A stretch of 64,000 nt of DNA, from the NCBI GenBank assembly GCA_026239495.1, contig CP110830.1, positions 1,612,001 through 1,676,000 of the forward strand. The letters run 5' to 3'. This DNA is from Spiroplasma phoeniceum (GTDB lineage Bacteria; Bacillota_I; Bacilli_A; Mycoplasmatales; Mycoplasmataceae). Positions 36,589-47,928 of the stretch are shown here, in pieces; within the stretch, counting starts at the first letter, position 1, and every line of letters starts with the position of its first letter. Under the pieces are notes generated by a model. That model worked only from the letters and a program-made list of their open reading frames with translations, ran no database searches and had not been told where the DNA came from. The position numbers and the translations under genes were made by a program.

Positions 36589-38747
36589 TATTTTTTTTCT
36601 CCTTTTTGAATTTGATAAGCTAAATTTTGACGATGATATTCTGCTTTTAAAATTTTATTATCTTCTGAAACAACTTTTCGAATATGTTTTAATTTTTGAT
36701 TTAATTCCTTTTTCCACTGTGGAATCTCTCTTTTATTTTTTTTGCACATAGCTTGATATTCAAGATTAAATTGTTGTTTCATATCTTTTAATTGCAGTTT
36801 TAAATTTTGTTTTAACACAGACACTTCCTGTTGAATCTTAACATCTGCTTTTACTTGACGATTAATTATTCTTAATTCCCGTTTAATTTTTTTCTTACTT
36901 TGATAATTTACTATTCTAAATTGATACATTTCACGACGTTGTTGGCGTTTTAATGCTTTAATTCCTTGATTTAATTTTTTAATAATTAGCGCTTCTTCTT
37001 TTTGCAATCTTTTAAAATCATTTCCATATTTTTGTTGAATTTGATTAAAAATAGGATAATAACTTTCACGTAATTTTTTAATAGCTTTCTCTTGTTTTAG
37101 AACTAAATCACCATATTGCGACTGTAAGTGCGATAATTTAGCATATAATTCTTTTTTCGGCAAATTATAAAACTGTGATAATTCTTGTTTTGATTGCCCT
37201 TTTGCTCTTCATACGGCTTGATAATAATTATTTTTTAAAAAACTAATTTCTTGTTTTTTTAATAAATATTCATTTTTCACTTGTACAAAATGGTCTAATG
37301 CGGAGCCAAGGGCAATAAATGTTGCTAATTTATATTTTGTTTTAAGACCACGTTGCCCAGTTTTTGTTGCTTCCTTATATTTTAAATTTTCAAAAAAACG
37401 AATTTCTGTTTTTAAAGTGGTGATTTTCCCAGCATATAACGTTAGTTGATCATTAATTTCATTCCGATATGCTTTAATTTCTTCTTTATTTCCTTCTTTT
37501 TTTAATTCTTGCATTTTAATTCGATATATTTTATTCGTATTTTTAATTTGTTTTTGATAGTCCTTAATTTGTTTTTGATATTTATTATATTCTTGCTTTC
37601 ATTCTACATTGTGTTGAATATTTCATCAACGACGCAATCAAAAGATCGGTTTAAAGTAAATAAATAATGTAGAAATTGCAGACATATAAATAATGATTCC
37701 GAAAATCAATTGTCCGATTTGTTTTGACATTTGAAAATCAGGTAATTGAGTTGCTTGCAAAGCAGCTGTTTTAATAATTCCTCATAATAAAGCAATTGGT
37801 AAAATAGCAATCCCATTTGTAAAAGCAACTAACGCAACAGTAATTGCATCAAAACCGACAACCGGTAGTGCATCAGTTGTAAATTGTAATACTGTTGATT
37901 GTGTCATATAATATAACATTCCTAACACGCCTGCTAAAGCACCTGATAATGCCATTGAAACAATAGTATATGCTTTAACATTTATTCCGGCGTATAAAGA
38001 AGTATTTTTTGATTTTCCAACCGCTTTAATTCGAAAACCTAAAACAGTATAATTCATAATAAAAATAATTATTCCTAATAATAACATTGCAATAATAAAT
38101 GGAATAATTCATAATTGCCCATTCAATACTAAATTAAAATTTGGGGCTGTTGTAACAATATCAATTGTTGAATTTTGATTTGAATTTCACATCCCATGCG
38201 CCGGATTCATAAACATTCATTTCATAACATACCAAACAATTCAATTTAACATAATTGTTGAAACAACTTCATGAATATTAAAATAAGCTTTTAATGCTCC
38301 AGCAATTGCTGCCAACATTGCACCAACAATAATTGAAATAAATAAAGCTCCAATTACGCCAGCTCCTTGACTAATTGTGGAATTCTTTAAACCTAAAACA
38401 ATTGTCATACTACCTGCTAATAACATTTGTCCAGGAACACCAATATTAAATAATCCAGCTTTAAAACCGACCGCAACAGCTAATCCCGCAACAATATAAA
38501 TTGCTCAATAAGTTAGTGTCGAATCTTTTAATAATGGGTGAAAAGCTAGTCGAAAAACATAACTAAAAAATAATAATGGATCTGATGCATTTGAACCGAT
38601 AATAATAAAACTAAGCATAATTCCTACAATATTTGCAAAAATAGATGCCTTAAAATAGTTCATTTTAGTTTTAAATTCATTTGAACGAAAGAAAATTCTT
38701 GTTTTCTGTTTTAATAATCATCCATAATTTTTAATTTGTATTTGCAT
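36588..38747 (-). CDS. ABC transporter permease 1 fused to a long coiled-coil tail
   Basis: 719 residues. Residues 1 to about 375 are a YufP-type permease (GLFNIGVPGQMLLAG, AGALKAYFNIHEVVSTIMLNW, FRIKAVGKSKNTSLYAGIN, GFDAITVALVAF). After the last span and FKPIFWLRRWWNIQHN the protein continues for about 340 Lys/Gln/Glu-rich residues with heptad character. Ordinary permeases of this family end near residue 370. The tail would be cytoplasmic if topology is usual. One unbroken frame with only TGA-Trp codons, so fusion, not error. The start overlaps the ATPase gene by 17 nt. Confidence 0.88.
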
Positions 38748-40296
38748 TAATTTTTGTTCCTTTCTTATGATATCTTCCTGCCATCATTAAACCAATTTCT
38801 TCACGTTTAATTTTATTACCAGTAACTTCACCAGTAATGCGCCCATTATGTAAAACAACAATACGGTCAGCTAAACTAATAATTTCTTCTAATTCATATG
38901 AAACTAATAAGACTGCTTTTCCTCGTGATTTTTCTTCCAAAATTTTATTATGAATATATTCAATTGCTCCAACATCTAAGCCCCTTGTTGGTTGAACAAC
39001 AACTAAAATATTATGTTGTCGTGATAGTTCTCGCCCAATAACTAATTTTTGCTGATTACCTCCTGATAAACTGCGTGTAACAGCAAAACCAGAATTTGCA
39101 CCTAGTACATCATATTTATTAACAATTTGTTGAGCATATAATTGAATTGCTCCTTTATCTAATAAACCATAATTTGAAAATGGTTTTTGATTAATATTTT
39201 GTAAAACAACATTATCAATTGCATTGAATTCTAAGATTAAACCATATTTATGACGATCTTCAGGAATATGAGACATTCCATTTTGATAGCGTTCATAAAT
39301 ACTTTTTTTTGTCACATTAATATCATTAAAAGTTATTTCTCCAGAGGCTCCTTTTTCTAATCCGGTTAGAACATTTACCAATTCAGTCTGCCCATTTCCT
39401 TCTACTCCAGCAATTGCAACAATTTCTCCTGCATGAACGGTTAAATTAAAATCATCTAAAGCCATCAAACGCGTTAGACCTCTTTTCTTTACTAATAAAT
39501 TTTCAATTCTTAATAAAACTTCTTCTCGTGGTGCTTGCCCTGAATTTTTAATTTCAACTAAATTACGACCAACCATTGCTTCGGCAATTTCTTTCTCATT
39601 TTTATCTTGCACATTAAAAGTTTCGACAACTTTTCCACGTCGAATAACTGTTGCCCGATCAGCAATTTTTTTCACTTCATCTAATTTATGGGAAATAAAA
39701 ATAATTGTTTTCCCATTTTTTTTTAAATCTAACATAATATTTAATAAGCCTTCAATTTCTTGTGGTGTTAAAACAGCTGTTGGTTCATCAAAAACTAAAA
39801 TATCTGCTCCACGGTATAAAATTTTTAAAATTTCAACTCGTTGTTGCATTCCAACTGAAATATTTTCAATTTTTGAACGAAAATCAACTTGCAAATTATA
39901 TTTAGTTGCAATTTGAACAATATCACGCGCTTCTTTTGAGCGATCTAAAAATACTTTCCCTTTTAACTTTTCATATCCTAATGTAATGTTATCAAGTACA
40001 GTAAAAATATCAACTAATTTAAAATGTTGATGAACCATACCAATTCCTAATTGATTCGCTTTAATAGGATTATTAATATATTCTGGTTTTCCATTAATAA
40101 GGATCTCTCCCTTTGTTGGTTCATATAAACCAAATAAAATACTCATTAATGTTGATTTTCCTGCTCCATTTTCGCCAATTAAAGCATGAATTTCGCCTTT
40201 TTTTACTTTTAAGGTAATATCATCATTTGCAATTAAATCACCAAAAACCTTGGTAATATTATTGATTTCTATTGCATATTCACTATTGTTTTTCAT
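38731..40296 (-). CDS. ABC transporter ATP-binding protein, two ATPase domains
   Basis: 521 residues, a tandem ATPase of the RbsA/YufO type. Domain 1: Walker A GENGAGKST, signature SVGMQQRVEIL, Walker B ILVFDEPTAVL. Domain 2: GVEGNGQTE, LSGGNQQKLVIGREL, VVVQPTRGLDVGA (Q for the usual Walker B acidic residue), as expected for the degenerate second site. ATG 40296 is preferred because AAGGAAAG precedes it. It lies between the lipoprotein remnant and the permeases. Confidence 0.93.
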   Translation of the reverse strand: MKNNSEYAIEINNITKVFGDLIANDDITLKVKKGEIHALIGENGAGKSTLMSILFGLYEPTKGEILINGKPEYINNPIKANQLGIGMVHQHFKLVDIFTVLDNITLGYEKLKGKVFLDRSKEARDIVQIATKYNLQVDFRSKIENISVGMQQRVEILKILYRGADILVFDEPTAVLTPQEIEGLLNIMLDLKKNGKTIIFISHKLDEVKKIADRATVIRRGKVVETFNVQDKNEKEIAEAMVGRNLVEIKNSGQAPREEVLLRIENLLVKKRGLTRLMALDDFNLTVHAGEIVAIAGVEGNGQTELVNVLTGLEKGASGEITFNDINVTKKSIYERYQNGMSHIPEDRHKYGLILEFNAIDNVVLQNINQKPFSNYGLLDKGAIQLYAQQIVNKYDVLGANSGFAVTRSLSGGNQQKLVIGRELSRQHNILVVVQPTRGLDVGAIEYIHNKILEEKSRGKAVLLVSYELEEIISLADRIVVLHNGRITGEVTGNKIKREEIGLMMAGRYHKKGTKINANTN

Positions 40297-40312
40297 ATTA
40301 TGTACTTTCCTT

Positions 40313-41724
40313 CTATTGCAAAGCGGTTTCAATTGCATTTAAAATATAAGTTTTCAATTTCAATTTATTACTGTTTTGATAAGTATTTGCTAATGTTGTT
40401 GTAAACACCTTTGCTGCTACAGGAGGGGCATCATCAATTCCTCGCGAATAAACATCTTGTAATACTTTAATAATTTTATCAAATGCCGTCTCCTTTGTTA
40501 AATCATCAGTTTTATTATAAATAAAATTAACATTATCTTAATTAATTTACTTTGTTGTTTCAATCCCTGTCCCAGTTGGATGCTCAATTAATGATTTATC
40601 AGTATTAATTCAACATTCCGGCGCCACATGATTATTGTCTCAAATATTACTATTAGATGAATAACCACATTTATCTGAATAAATATTATTGAGAGCTTCT
40701 TGAGTTGAAGTTACAATTTCTTTTAAGGAACTTGTTAAGATTATGTCTTAACCATAAATTTTAGATTGTTCTGTATCCACACCAATAACTTTAGCTGGTG
40801 ATTTATTATATTTAATTCTGCCAATAGTATCTTGGGTCTGCGGACCTGCAACAGGGAAAATAATAATTACTCCGTGAGAAATTAACTCATCTGAAATATC
40901 TTTCCCATGTCCAATTTCAAATGATTGTGAAAATCATGATTCATTATTTTTTTATAAAATTTTGTACTTTTTCAATTTTTTGTAAAGCAGTTACTGCTGG
41001 ATTCATTTTTTTAACTTGTGCTAAAAGATCTGTTCTAATGTTAAATAAGTTTGGCAAATTGATGTTACTAGTGATTGCGTTAAAAATATCAGCATCCACT
41101 AAAAATCCTTACATATAATTTGAAACAGCGCTAGGATTATCCATTCCACCATATGTAGATATTTTTAAACCTGAAGGATATTTGCTTTGATTAGCATTTA
41201 ATCATAATTTTGTTGCAATTCCTGCAAAAAATCCCGATGATTCAGCTTCATAACTTATTCCAACAACATTTGTTGCTAATGGTTTTTGGGGGTTCATTCC
41301 TAAATGAATATTTTGGCTACTTCCATCAATATAAATTAAATTATCAACTATTTCTGCTCCCCATCCAATGGTATTAACATGCACAAAACATGGCAAAATT
41401 AATTTTTTTGCACCAGAAATATATGCTGTTAAATAGGCTGTTTTAGGGTCAGATGGTGTTTGAACTTGCTGGTTCATAATAACTAGCCCGATGGTGGCTT
41501 TTTTTTCACTCTGATGGTAAAATTTCTTTATCTTTTTGTGAAACGACATATTTACTTGCTACATCTCATACTGATTTATTAAACGATGCATCATTAATAA
41601 TACCAGCATCGGTAATAACTCAAATATTACTATCAAAATAATATTTTTTAGCACATGCAACAATAAAAAGACTCGAACCATTTAGCAAAGTTGCTGCTAC
41701 AAAAACACTGAGCAATTTTCTCAT
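40313..41724 (-). pseudogene. BMP-family substrate-binding lipoprotein, broken
   Basis: MRKLLSVFVAATLLNGSSLF then IVACAKK lipobox and WVITDAGIINDASFNKSVWD, the start of a BMP/Med-type nucleoside-binding lipoprotein. A frameshift near 41520 moves the frame to ATIGLVIMNQQVQT, VGISYEAESSGFFAGIATKL and ISTYGGMDNPSAVSNYM, then TAG; further pieces are VDADIFNAITSN, LISHGVIIIFPVAG and KVIGVDTEQSKIYG in other frames. It would normally deliver substrate to the permeases encoded next. At least four lesions. Confidence 0.85.
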
Positions 41725-41908
41725 TGTTTATTTCCTCCCGTTTATTACTAATAAATTATATTTTTTAATTAATTATTATTCGGCAATTGAATATTTCCTT
41801 TCATACTTAAATTACTATGTTTAATACCCTAACAATGTAATATCTCATTGCTAATTTATTTTTAACATATTTTTAAACAAATGAAAAGAAAAAAACTACT
41901 TTCTAAAT

Positions 41909-41948
41909 AAAAAAAGTTAAATTTAATCAACCTAAATTTAACTTTTTT
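41909..41948. terminator. Bidirectional-type terminator
   Basis: Perfect stem AAAAAGTTAAATTTA / TAAATTTAACTTTTT with a 7-nt loop, flanked by A and T runs. Lies after the large membrane-protein gene (minus strand) and before the lipoprotein remnant. Confidence 0.8.
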
Positions 41949-41989
41949 AATAAATTTATTTATAATATTAACAAATAAAATAATAATTT

Positions 41990-44806
41990 TTATTTGTTAT
42001 TCTTTTTACAAAATAGACAATTTGTTTCAAATGGAATATCTTGTTTAGTATATTTAGAAATATTATGTAAATTAAGATGATTATAATCAACAAATTGATT
42101 ATTATTTGCCCTTATTTCTTCTTGAGATGAATTACTATTTTTAGTTCGATAATAATTGCCAAAAAAATATGAACTTTCACTTGAATTAGCAATACCATAT
42201 GTTTTATAATAACCTTTTTTATTATATAAATTATAACGCGTTGATACTAAGTTAATATCACTAATTTGAGGATAAAACTGATCAATTGGTACAACGCCGT
42301 GATGCTTAATATATTTTTTAGCTTCCACATAGTTAATTTTTTTTGCAAAATCTGCTGATTTTGCTTCTAACGATTCAACTTTTAAAGTTAAATTTTTTAA
42401 GTGATTTTGCACTTCTCGTAATGTTTTTGTATGTGTTGTGTGTAATTTAATTGAATCTTTAATTAATTCTTCAATTTTTTCAAAACGATATTCAAAATCA
42501 TTTGAAATAACTTGTTGTAATGGTGGTTCTTCTACAAATGATGTTTCCTTAATTGGTTTTGGCTTTTCTTGATTAAAGTATTCAATTACTTCATCATCTA
42601 AATTTGAAAAATCATCATTCATAATTTTATCATCTAATTCATCTAAACTATATGATACTTCGTCTTTTAAAATTGGTCGAATTTCTGATTGCAACGATTT
42701 ATTTGTTTCATTTGTAACAAAATCGTGTAATAAATGGCCTTGATAGTCTTCTGTTTTATTCTTATTTAATTCATCTGCGTTAACTTCTAATTGATTTGTT
42801 CCTTTAACATATGTTGTAAATATTTCTGCAGGTACACTATCTTTTGTTTTTATTAAAATAGTATTTTGTTTTTCATTCATTGAGATATTAAACATATCTG
42901 CTCCCACATTGTTTGGTTCTGTTGTATCTAGTGATTCAGGGGTTAATTCTAAATTAATTGCGCCATTTTTTAAATCATGCTCGGGTTTTACTTTATTAGT
43001 TTTTAAGATTTCATCTTCAATTAGCATTGCCATATTATTTTCTATTTGTTCTACTTTTTGTTGTTCAACTGATAGGTCTGAAAGCTCATCGTTTTCAGAA
43101 GATTGTATTTCATAATCATAATTATCTTCATTTGCAACTGAATCAATTTCATCAAGATGCCAAACTTGTAAATCATATAACCCAGTTAGCTCAGCAAAAG
43201 GGTAATCATAATTATCTGGTACATTATCTTTTTTTGTTTCTTCATCATCTGATGTTTTAATATCAGGTAAAAATTCTCCTTTTAATTTATCAATATTATG
43301 ATCAGATGGAATAAATATAATTTCTGTCCGTTGTAATTCTTGGTTTGCTAGTTTAATATTGTTATTCATAATTTCTATCTCTTTTTTTGTTTTACCATTA
43401 TCTACAACATTATTAAAAGTATTAATTTCTAAACTAATATTTTCTGATGATTCATTAATGTTGTAATTCAAGATATTATCAATTACATTATTGTCTGTTG
43501 CTAAAATTTGATCATTAAGAAAATCAACTGCGGCTTGTGAATTATTACTAAATATTTCAGCAATAAGTATTAATTTTAATTCATTCTCTGGTTCTAACTT
43601 TAATTTTCTTACTAATCCATTTGCTTGTTGATGCATTTCAATTCATTTATTATAAAGTTTTTTTTGTTTTCTTATAATTGTTTTCTCTGATGTTGATGAT
43701 GAATTCAAAAATTCATCATCTAAAAAAGAAAAATTTGGTTTTTCATCCTCTGCTGCATTAAAATCAGCATTTTCGTTTACAGCGCTTGTTTTATCAGAAA
43801 AACTTTTAATATCAGCATTTGGTTTTGCATCCAAGAATGGAGCAGGAATTTCTTCGACTCGTTCATTTTGTGGAGCATCATTTGCTGAATTTTGATCTTC
43901 TAATTGGTCTGATTCCAAGTTTAATTTTTCTTGTTGCTTAAATTCATTAACAACTCGTGTTTTTGATAATTCTTTTGATTTACTTTGTTTTAAATCAGTT
44001 TCCATTATATTTGATTTTGTTTCAAAAACCGCTGGTTTCTGCGGATTTTTCATAGTTTGTGTCATATCATTAATTAAATTTGCTAATTCATGTTCATCAA
44101 CATCATTTTTATTAGAATTAAATAAATTATTTAATTCATTTGATGAAAAAATCGAATTTGATTTTTGATAAGATAACTTTTTACTATCATCCTCTTTCGC
44201 GTAATCATTGTTTTTGAAATCTCTTTCGGTTTCTTCGATACCTGCGATAGTCGCGTCAACCCCCAAAGTTGCGCTTCCATGATACTTTCCCTCTTTATTT
44301 ACCTCTCTTTCAAGTTTTTTATCTTGGTGGTAAATAACAATCATATTTCGTTCTTCAACAAAATTTTGTAAAGACTCAACATCAAATAATGATAATTCAA
44401 TAAACAATAAACCAATAAACATTAATACTGCTAACATTAATACTGCTACTTTTCCATAAATTAATGCTGCAATAATTAATATAACAAATATCATTTTAAT
44501 ATATGGTTTTGCAATTAATTGTCCTTTTTTAACACGATGCATTTGAACCGATACTAGTGTAATAACTAATAATGCAACAAAAATTGTTAAAGCAATAATT
44601 GTGTATTCTCAAATATCTCCTGTCAAATAACTTAAAATTTGTTCTTGTTTAAAAATTAATGTTTGAAAAATATTATTCATTGAATTTAAAATTGATGGAA
44701 GCGCAACAGATTGTGTTACCAAAAAGTTTAAAATAGCAGTAAAATTTTGAACTATTGCTCCAGTGATAATTAAACTTCACCCCAATGTTACTAAAAACAC
44801 AAACAT
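41990..44806 (-). CDS. Large unknown membrane protein with acidic cytoplasmic domain
   Basis: 938 residues. N-terminal hydrophobic segments at about 4-27, 68-88, 105-125 and 127-143, then about 750 residues rich in Asp, Glu, Asn and Lys. Near residue 800 a coiled-coil stretch (FRFEKIEELIKDSIKLH, LKNLTLKVESLEAK). Ends CLFCKKNNK with a CxxC. Several TGA are Trp. GGAGG ribosome site. Follows the 332-residue gene by 19 bp and is probably co-transcribed. Unrecognised; a scaffolding or adhesion-related role is only a guess. Confidence 0.8.
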
Positions 44807-44825
44807 TGTAATTATCCTCCTATCT

Positions 44826-45824
44826 CTACTTTCCACCGCGCATAGCTCAATAATCAAAGCCAATTGTTTCATCATCCTCATCTTCTGTTTCAAAAGAAGC
44901 AAAATCTGACATTGGATGATAAGAATCGGCTGCTTCTTTTGTTGGTTCTTTAGTAACAACATTATCATTTTCATTTTTAATAATATATCGTTTGTTATAA
45001 GCACTAACTTCATTCGCAACCAATTGGTCTGTTGCATAATTGCCATACATCTGTTTAACATAAGTTTCAATTAAAAGTGTATTTAGCCCGGCAATAAATT
45101 TAAACTGTAAAATTCCTTTAAAAATAGCTTGTACTAATCTAAATATTTGTTTAAATTTGACATATCCAACTAAATCAATATTATTAAAAATTACTACAAT
45201 ATTTTCTGTGATTTCATAAGCACGTAAAATTTCTTCAAATTCTCTTCTAATATACTCTAATGGATCGTCAAATTCTAACTCATTAACAATTAAAATTAAA
45301 TTAGAATCATTAACTTGTTCTAATGATTCGCTTTGTTTTAAAGTTAATGCAAATAATTTAACACGATCTCATAAAACTTTTTTATCTTCTAAATTAACTT
45401 TTGGTAGTCCCTTAATAATTTTTTTAAGTAAAAATAAAAATGGCGAAGAATATAATTCAATACGTAATAAATCAATATTAACAAGCGGCATTGAAAAAAA
45501 AGAAGTAGCAATTTCAGACATTGAATCACAATTTCCTTTATCCATAACTGCTAAGAAAAATTGCATTTCGTTATTTTTTTCTTTAAAAATTTTCATTAAA
45601 TCACGAATAATTTTAAAACTTGATAATGTAATTCCGTCAATCTTAAGTTCATCAGTTTTAATATTATGATTACTATTCTTTAAAAAGTCTCCTGTCGTTT
45701 CCCCATCTTCATTGTTACCTTGTAATAAATTTATATTTCTGCCATTACTTTTCATATTTATTGTATTTGTTTCGTCAGTATTTAATTTCATATTTTTCAT
45801 TTTTTCGAATGGATTGATGTACAT
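44826..45824 (-). CDS. Unknown 332-aa protein, partner of the large membrane protein
   Basis: MYINPFEKMKNMKLNTDETN, a polar N-terminus, then a mixed alpha/beta-like core (GITLSSFKIIRDLMKIFKEK, LILIVNELEFDDPLEYIRRE, NIVVIFNNIDLVGYVKFK) and an acidic tail (FETEDEDDETIGFDYWAMRGG). The core strands LILIVNELE and IVVIFNNID resemble P-loop NTPase strands, but there is no Walker A. Short gap to the downstream gene suggests an operon. No family recognised. Confidence 0.75.
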
Positions 45825-46178
45825 CGCGTATTTCTCCTGCTTCGTTTATTTATAATTAAATTGTATCATATTTCTAAAAAAAATTATAAAGCAATATGGT
45901 ATGATATTATCATTTTCTAAAATTAACAATTGTGTTCTTTCTTTAAATCCGCAAGTTCTTGTTCTAATTGTTTAATTCTTCCTTCCTTGTTTCCTAATGG
46001 TGGGTTGGTACCATCATCATCTTTTTTTACGATATTCCCTCATTATTTTTCTTGTCCCAATTAGAAGATTGTCTTTATTAATAAAAAAGAAATGCCCCAT
46101 AAAGTAATCAATAACACACACACCTAAAAATAAGATTGTAATTAAGAAAGCAACAGTATATTTTTCTTTGTTAATAAT

Positions 46179-47248
46179 AGACTTCTTGCATAGCCCATTA
46201 AAATAATTTCAAATATTTGTAAAAAGGGGTTAATATAAAATTATAATTTTAATTAATTATGTCCTTTATTTAAAAATTTAATATTTTGCCACAACGAAAA
46301 ATTATTTTATTATTCAAATTAGTTAATTTTAAATAAATTTTTTATGATAACTATAATAATTGTAAATTATAAATTGAAGCAATTAAATTAAATCTTAAAC
46401 TAAATCGTTTTCTACGATTTCTATATTTTTCTGTAATAATTTTAAATTTTTTAAGAATAGCAAAAATATTTTCAATAATAATTCTTATTTTTGAAACTAG
46501 TCTATTATGTTGTTTTTGTTCTTTATTTAAATGTTTTTTCTTAGTTTTCTTTGTGGGCATTATAACATTATTGTGAATTTTTTGTATTCCTTGATAACCA
46601 CTATCAACTATTAATTTGGTATTTTTTAAAATTGCGATTTTTGATTCTTTAAATAAAGCATAATCGTGTTTTTTACCAAGTGAAAAACTTGTTGCAATAA
46701 TTTTTTTGGTTTCTTGTTCGATAATTACTTGTGTTTTAATAGTGTGTTTTTTCTTTTTACCAGAATAAGATTGTTTTTGTCTTTTTTTGGGCGTTGGATT
46801 GGGGTTTCGGTAGCATCAATAATAATAGTTTTATCATTAAAATAATCATTTATTAGTGCTTTTTTACCAGCAACTTGCTGAAAATCAGGGTGTTTAATTA
46901 AAATATCTTCAATTCACTTGATATTGCGATAACAATTAGCTTCACTAATTCCGAAATTTTTTCCAAGATGAAAATAAGTTCGATATTCTCGTCAATACGA
47001 TAAAGTCATCAATAATCGATTTTCTAGTGATAATTTATTAGCTTTGCCACCTTTTTTAAATTTTTCTATTTCAGCTACTTGTAAAATATCTAACATTTTA
47101 TTAAAAATATCTTGTTTTATTCCTGTTAATCTTAATCATTCTTTATCATTAATATTTTTAAATTCATCAAATTTCATAATTTAATATCCTCATAAATTAT
47201 ATTTTATAATAATATTTTAATAATAAAACCAGGTATCGCAAGAAGTCT
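46179..47248 (-). mobile_element. IS5-like element copy G (intact)
   Basis: 1070 bp, ends AGACTTCTTGC, flanked by AATA and TAATA. Nearly identical to copy C. Inserted in a small membrane-protein gene. Confidence 0.92.
46351..47177 (-). CDS. IS5-family transposase, copy G (OrfA-OrfB, -1 frameshift)
   Basis: 827 nt, giving 275 residues if ribosomes shift -1 at the A7 run (46782-46788). OrfA: MKFDEFKNINDKEWLRLTGI through IIIDATETPIQRPKK; OrfB frame: SYSGKKKKHTIKTQVIIEQE, VDSGYQG, IIENIFAILKKFKI. No stop or indel in either frame. With copy C, one of two apparently functional copies. Confidence 0.85.
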
Positions 47249-47369
47249 AATAAATAAAACAGTAAAAATATATGATAACAAAATTAAGATACATAAAACA
47301 ACAACATTAATAATTCGATATCATGATCATTGTTTTTTATTTATTTTTTTTGTCCTTTTTTTTGCCTCC

Positions 47370-47909
47370 TTATCTAATAAATTCTTTTGTTAAAGAATTA
47401 TAAATCTTTGAAGGACGGTTATCTAAATAACCAGCATCAACAATAATATCAACATTAAATTTTTGAAGATCATTAAATTCTTTAGCATAATTTTGACCGC
47501 TAATATTTACACTTGTCCCATAAATTGGCCCAACCTTATTAATAATTTTTTTTAATCATTTTGATTTTGTAATTCTAATCCCAATTGTATTATCTTCTGT
47601 AATGTTATAAAGTTTATTAATATCATATTTTATGTTACCTATTATAGTAATAGTTTCATTCTTTTTAAAGAGTTTTAAATCATCACGTGGCAAGTCAATA
47701 AAATTATTCGCCATACGAACTGAACTAACAATAACTGATAAATACATTTTTTCTGATCGTCCTTTAACTTTAAAAATTCTCGCTTTTGCTACGGGTAAAC
47801 TAATAATACAAGTCATGCCATAAATAGTATCTGTTGGAACAATAATAACTTTTCCTGCTAAATAACCAGCAATAATCTCTTTGCGATCTTTTACAGTATA
47901 TACTTTCAT
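47370..47909 (-). CDS. tsaC: Threonylcarbamoyl-AMP synthase (YrdC/Sua5 family)
   Basis: 179 residues. Makes threonylcarbamoyl-AMP for the t6A modification of ANN-decoding tRNAs. Family motifs KVIIVPTDTIYGM (about residues 20-32), FKVKGRSEK and GPIYGTSVNISGQ. Short form without the Sua5 C-terminal domain. The prfA-prmC-tsaC grouping is conserved in Firmicutes; here a membrane-protein gene lies between. Confidence 0.9.
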
Positions 47910-47928
47910 ATATAATTAGTCTCCTTTC

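Larger units (their letters stand above)
45923..47372 (-). pseudogene. Unknown small membrane protein split by IS5-like copy G
   Basis: 5' part (47372-47249): AAGGAGG site but no start codon in place, then KKQWSWYRIINVVVLCILIL. 3' part (46178-45923): NKEKYTVAFLITILFLGVCV, IDYFMGHFFFINKDN, LIGTRKIMREY, then a frameshift in a run of seven A to KKDDDGTNPPLGNKEGRIKQ and LEQELADLKKEHNC. It was a two-helix membrane protein with a C-terminal coiled coil. Dead because of the IS, the frameshift and the missing start. Confidence 0.65.
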
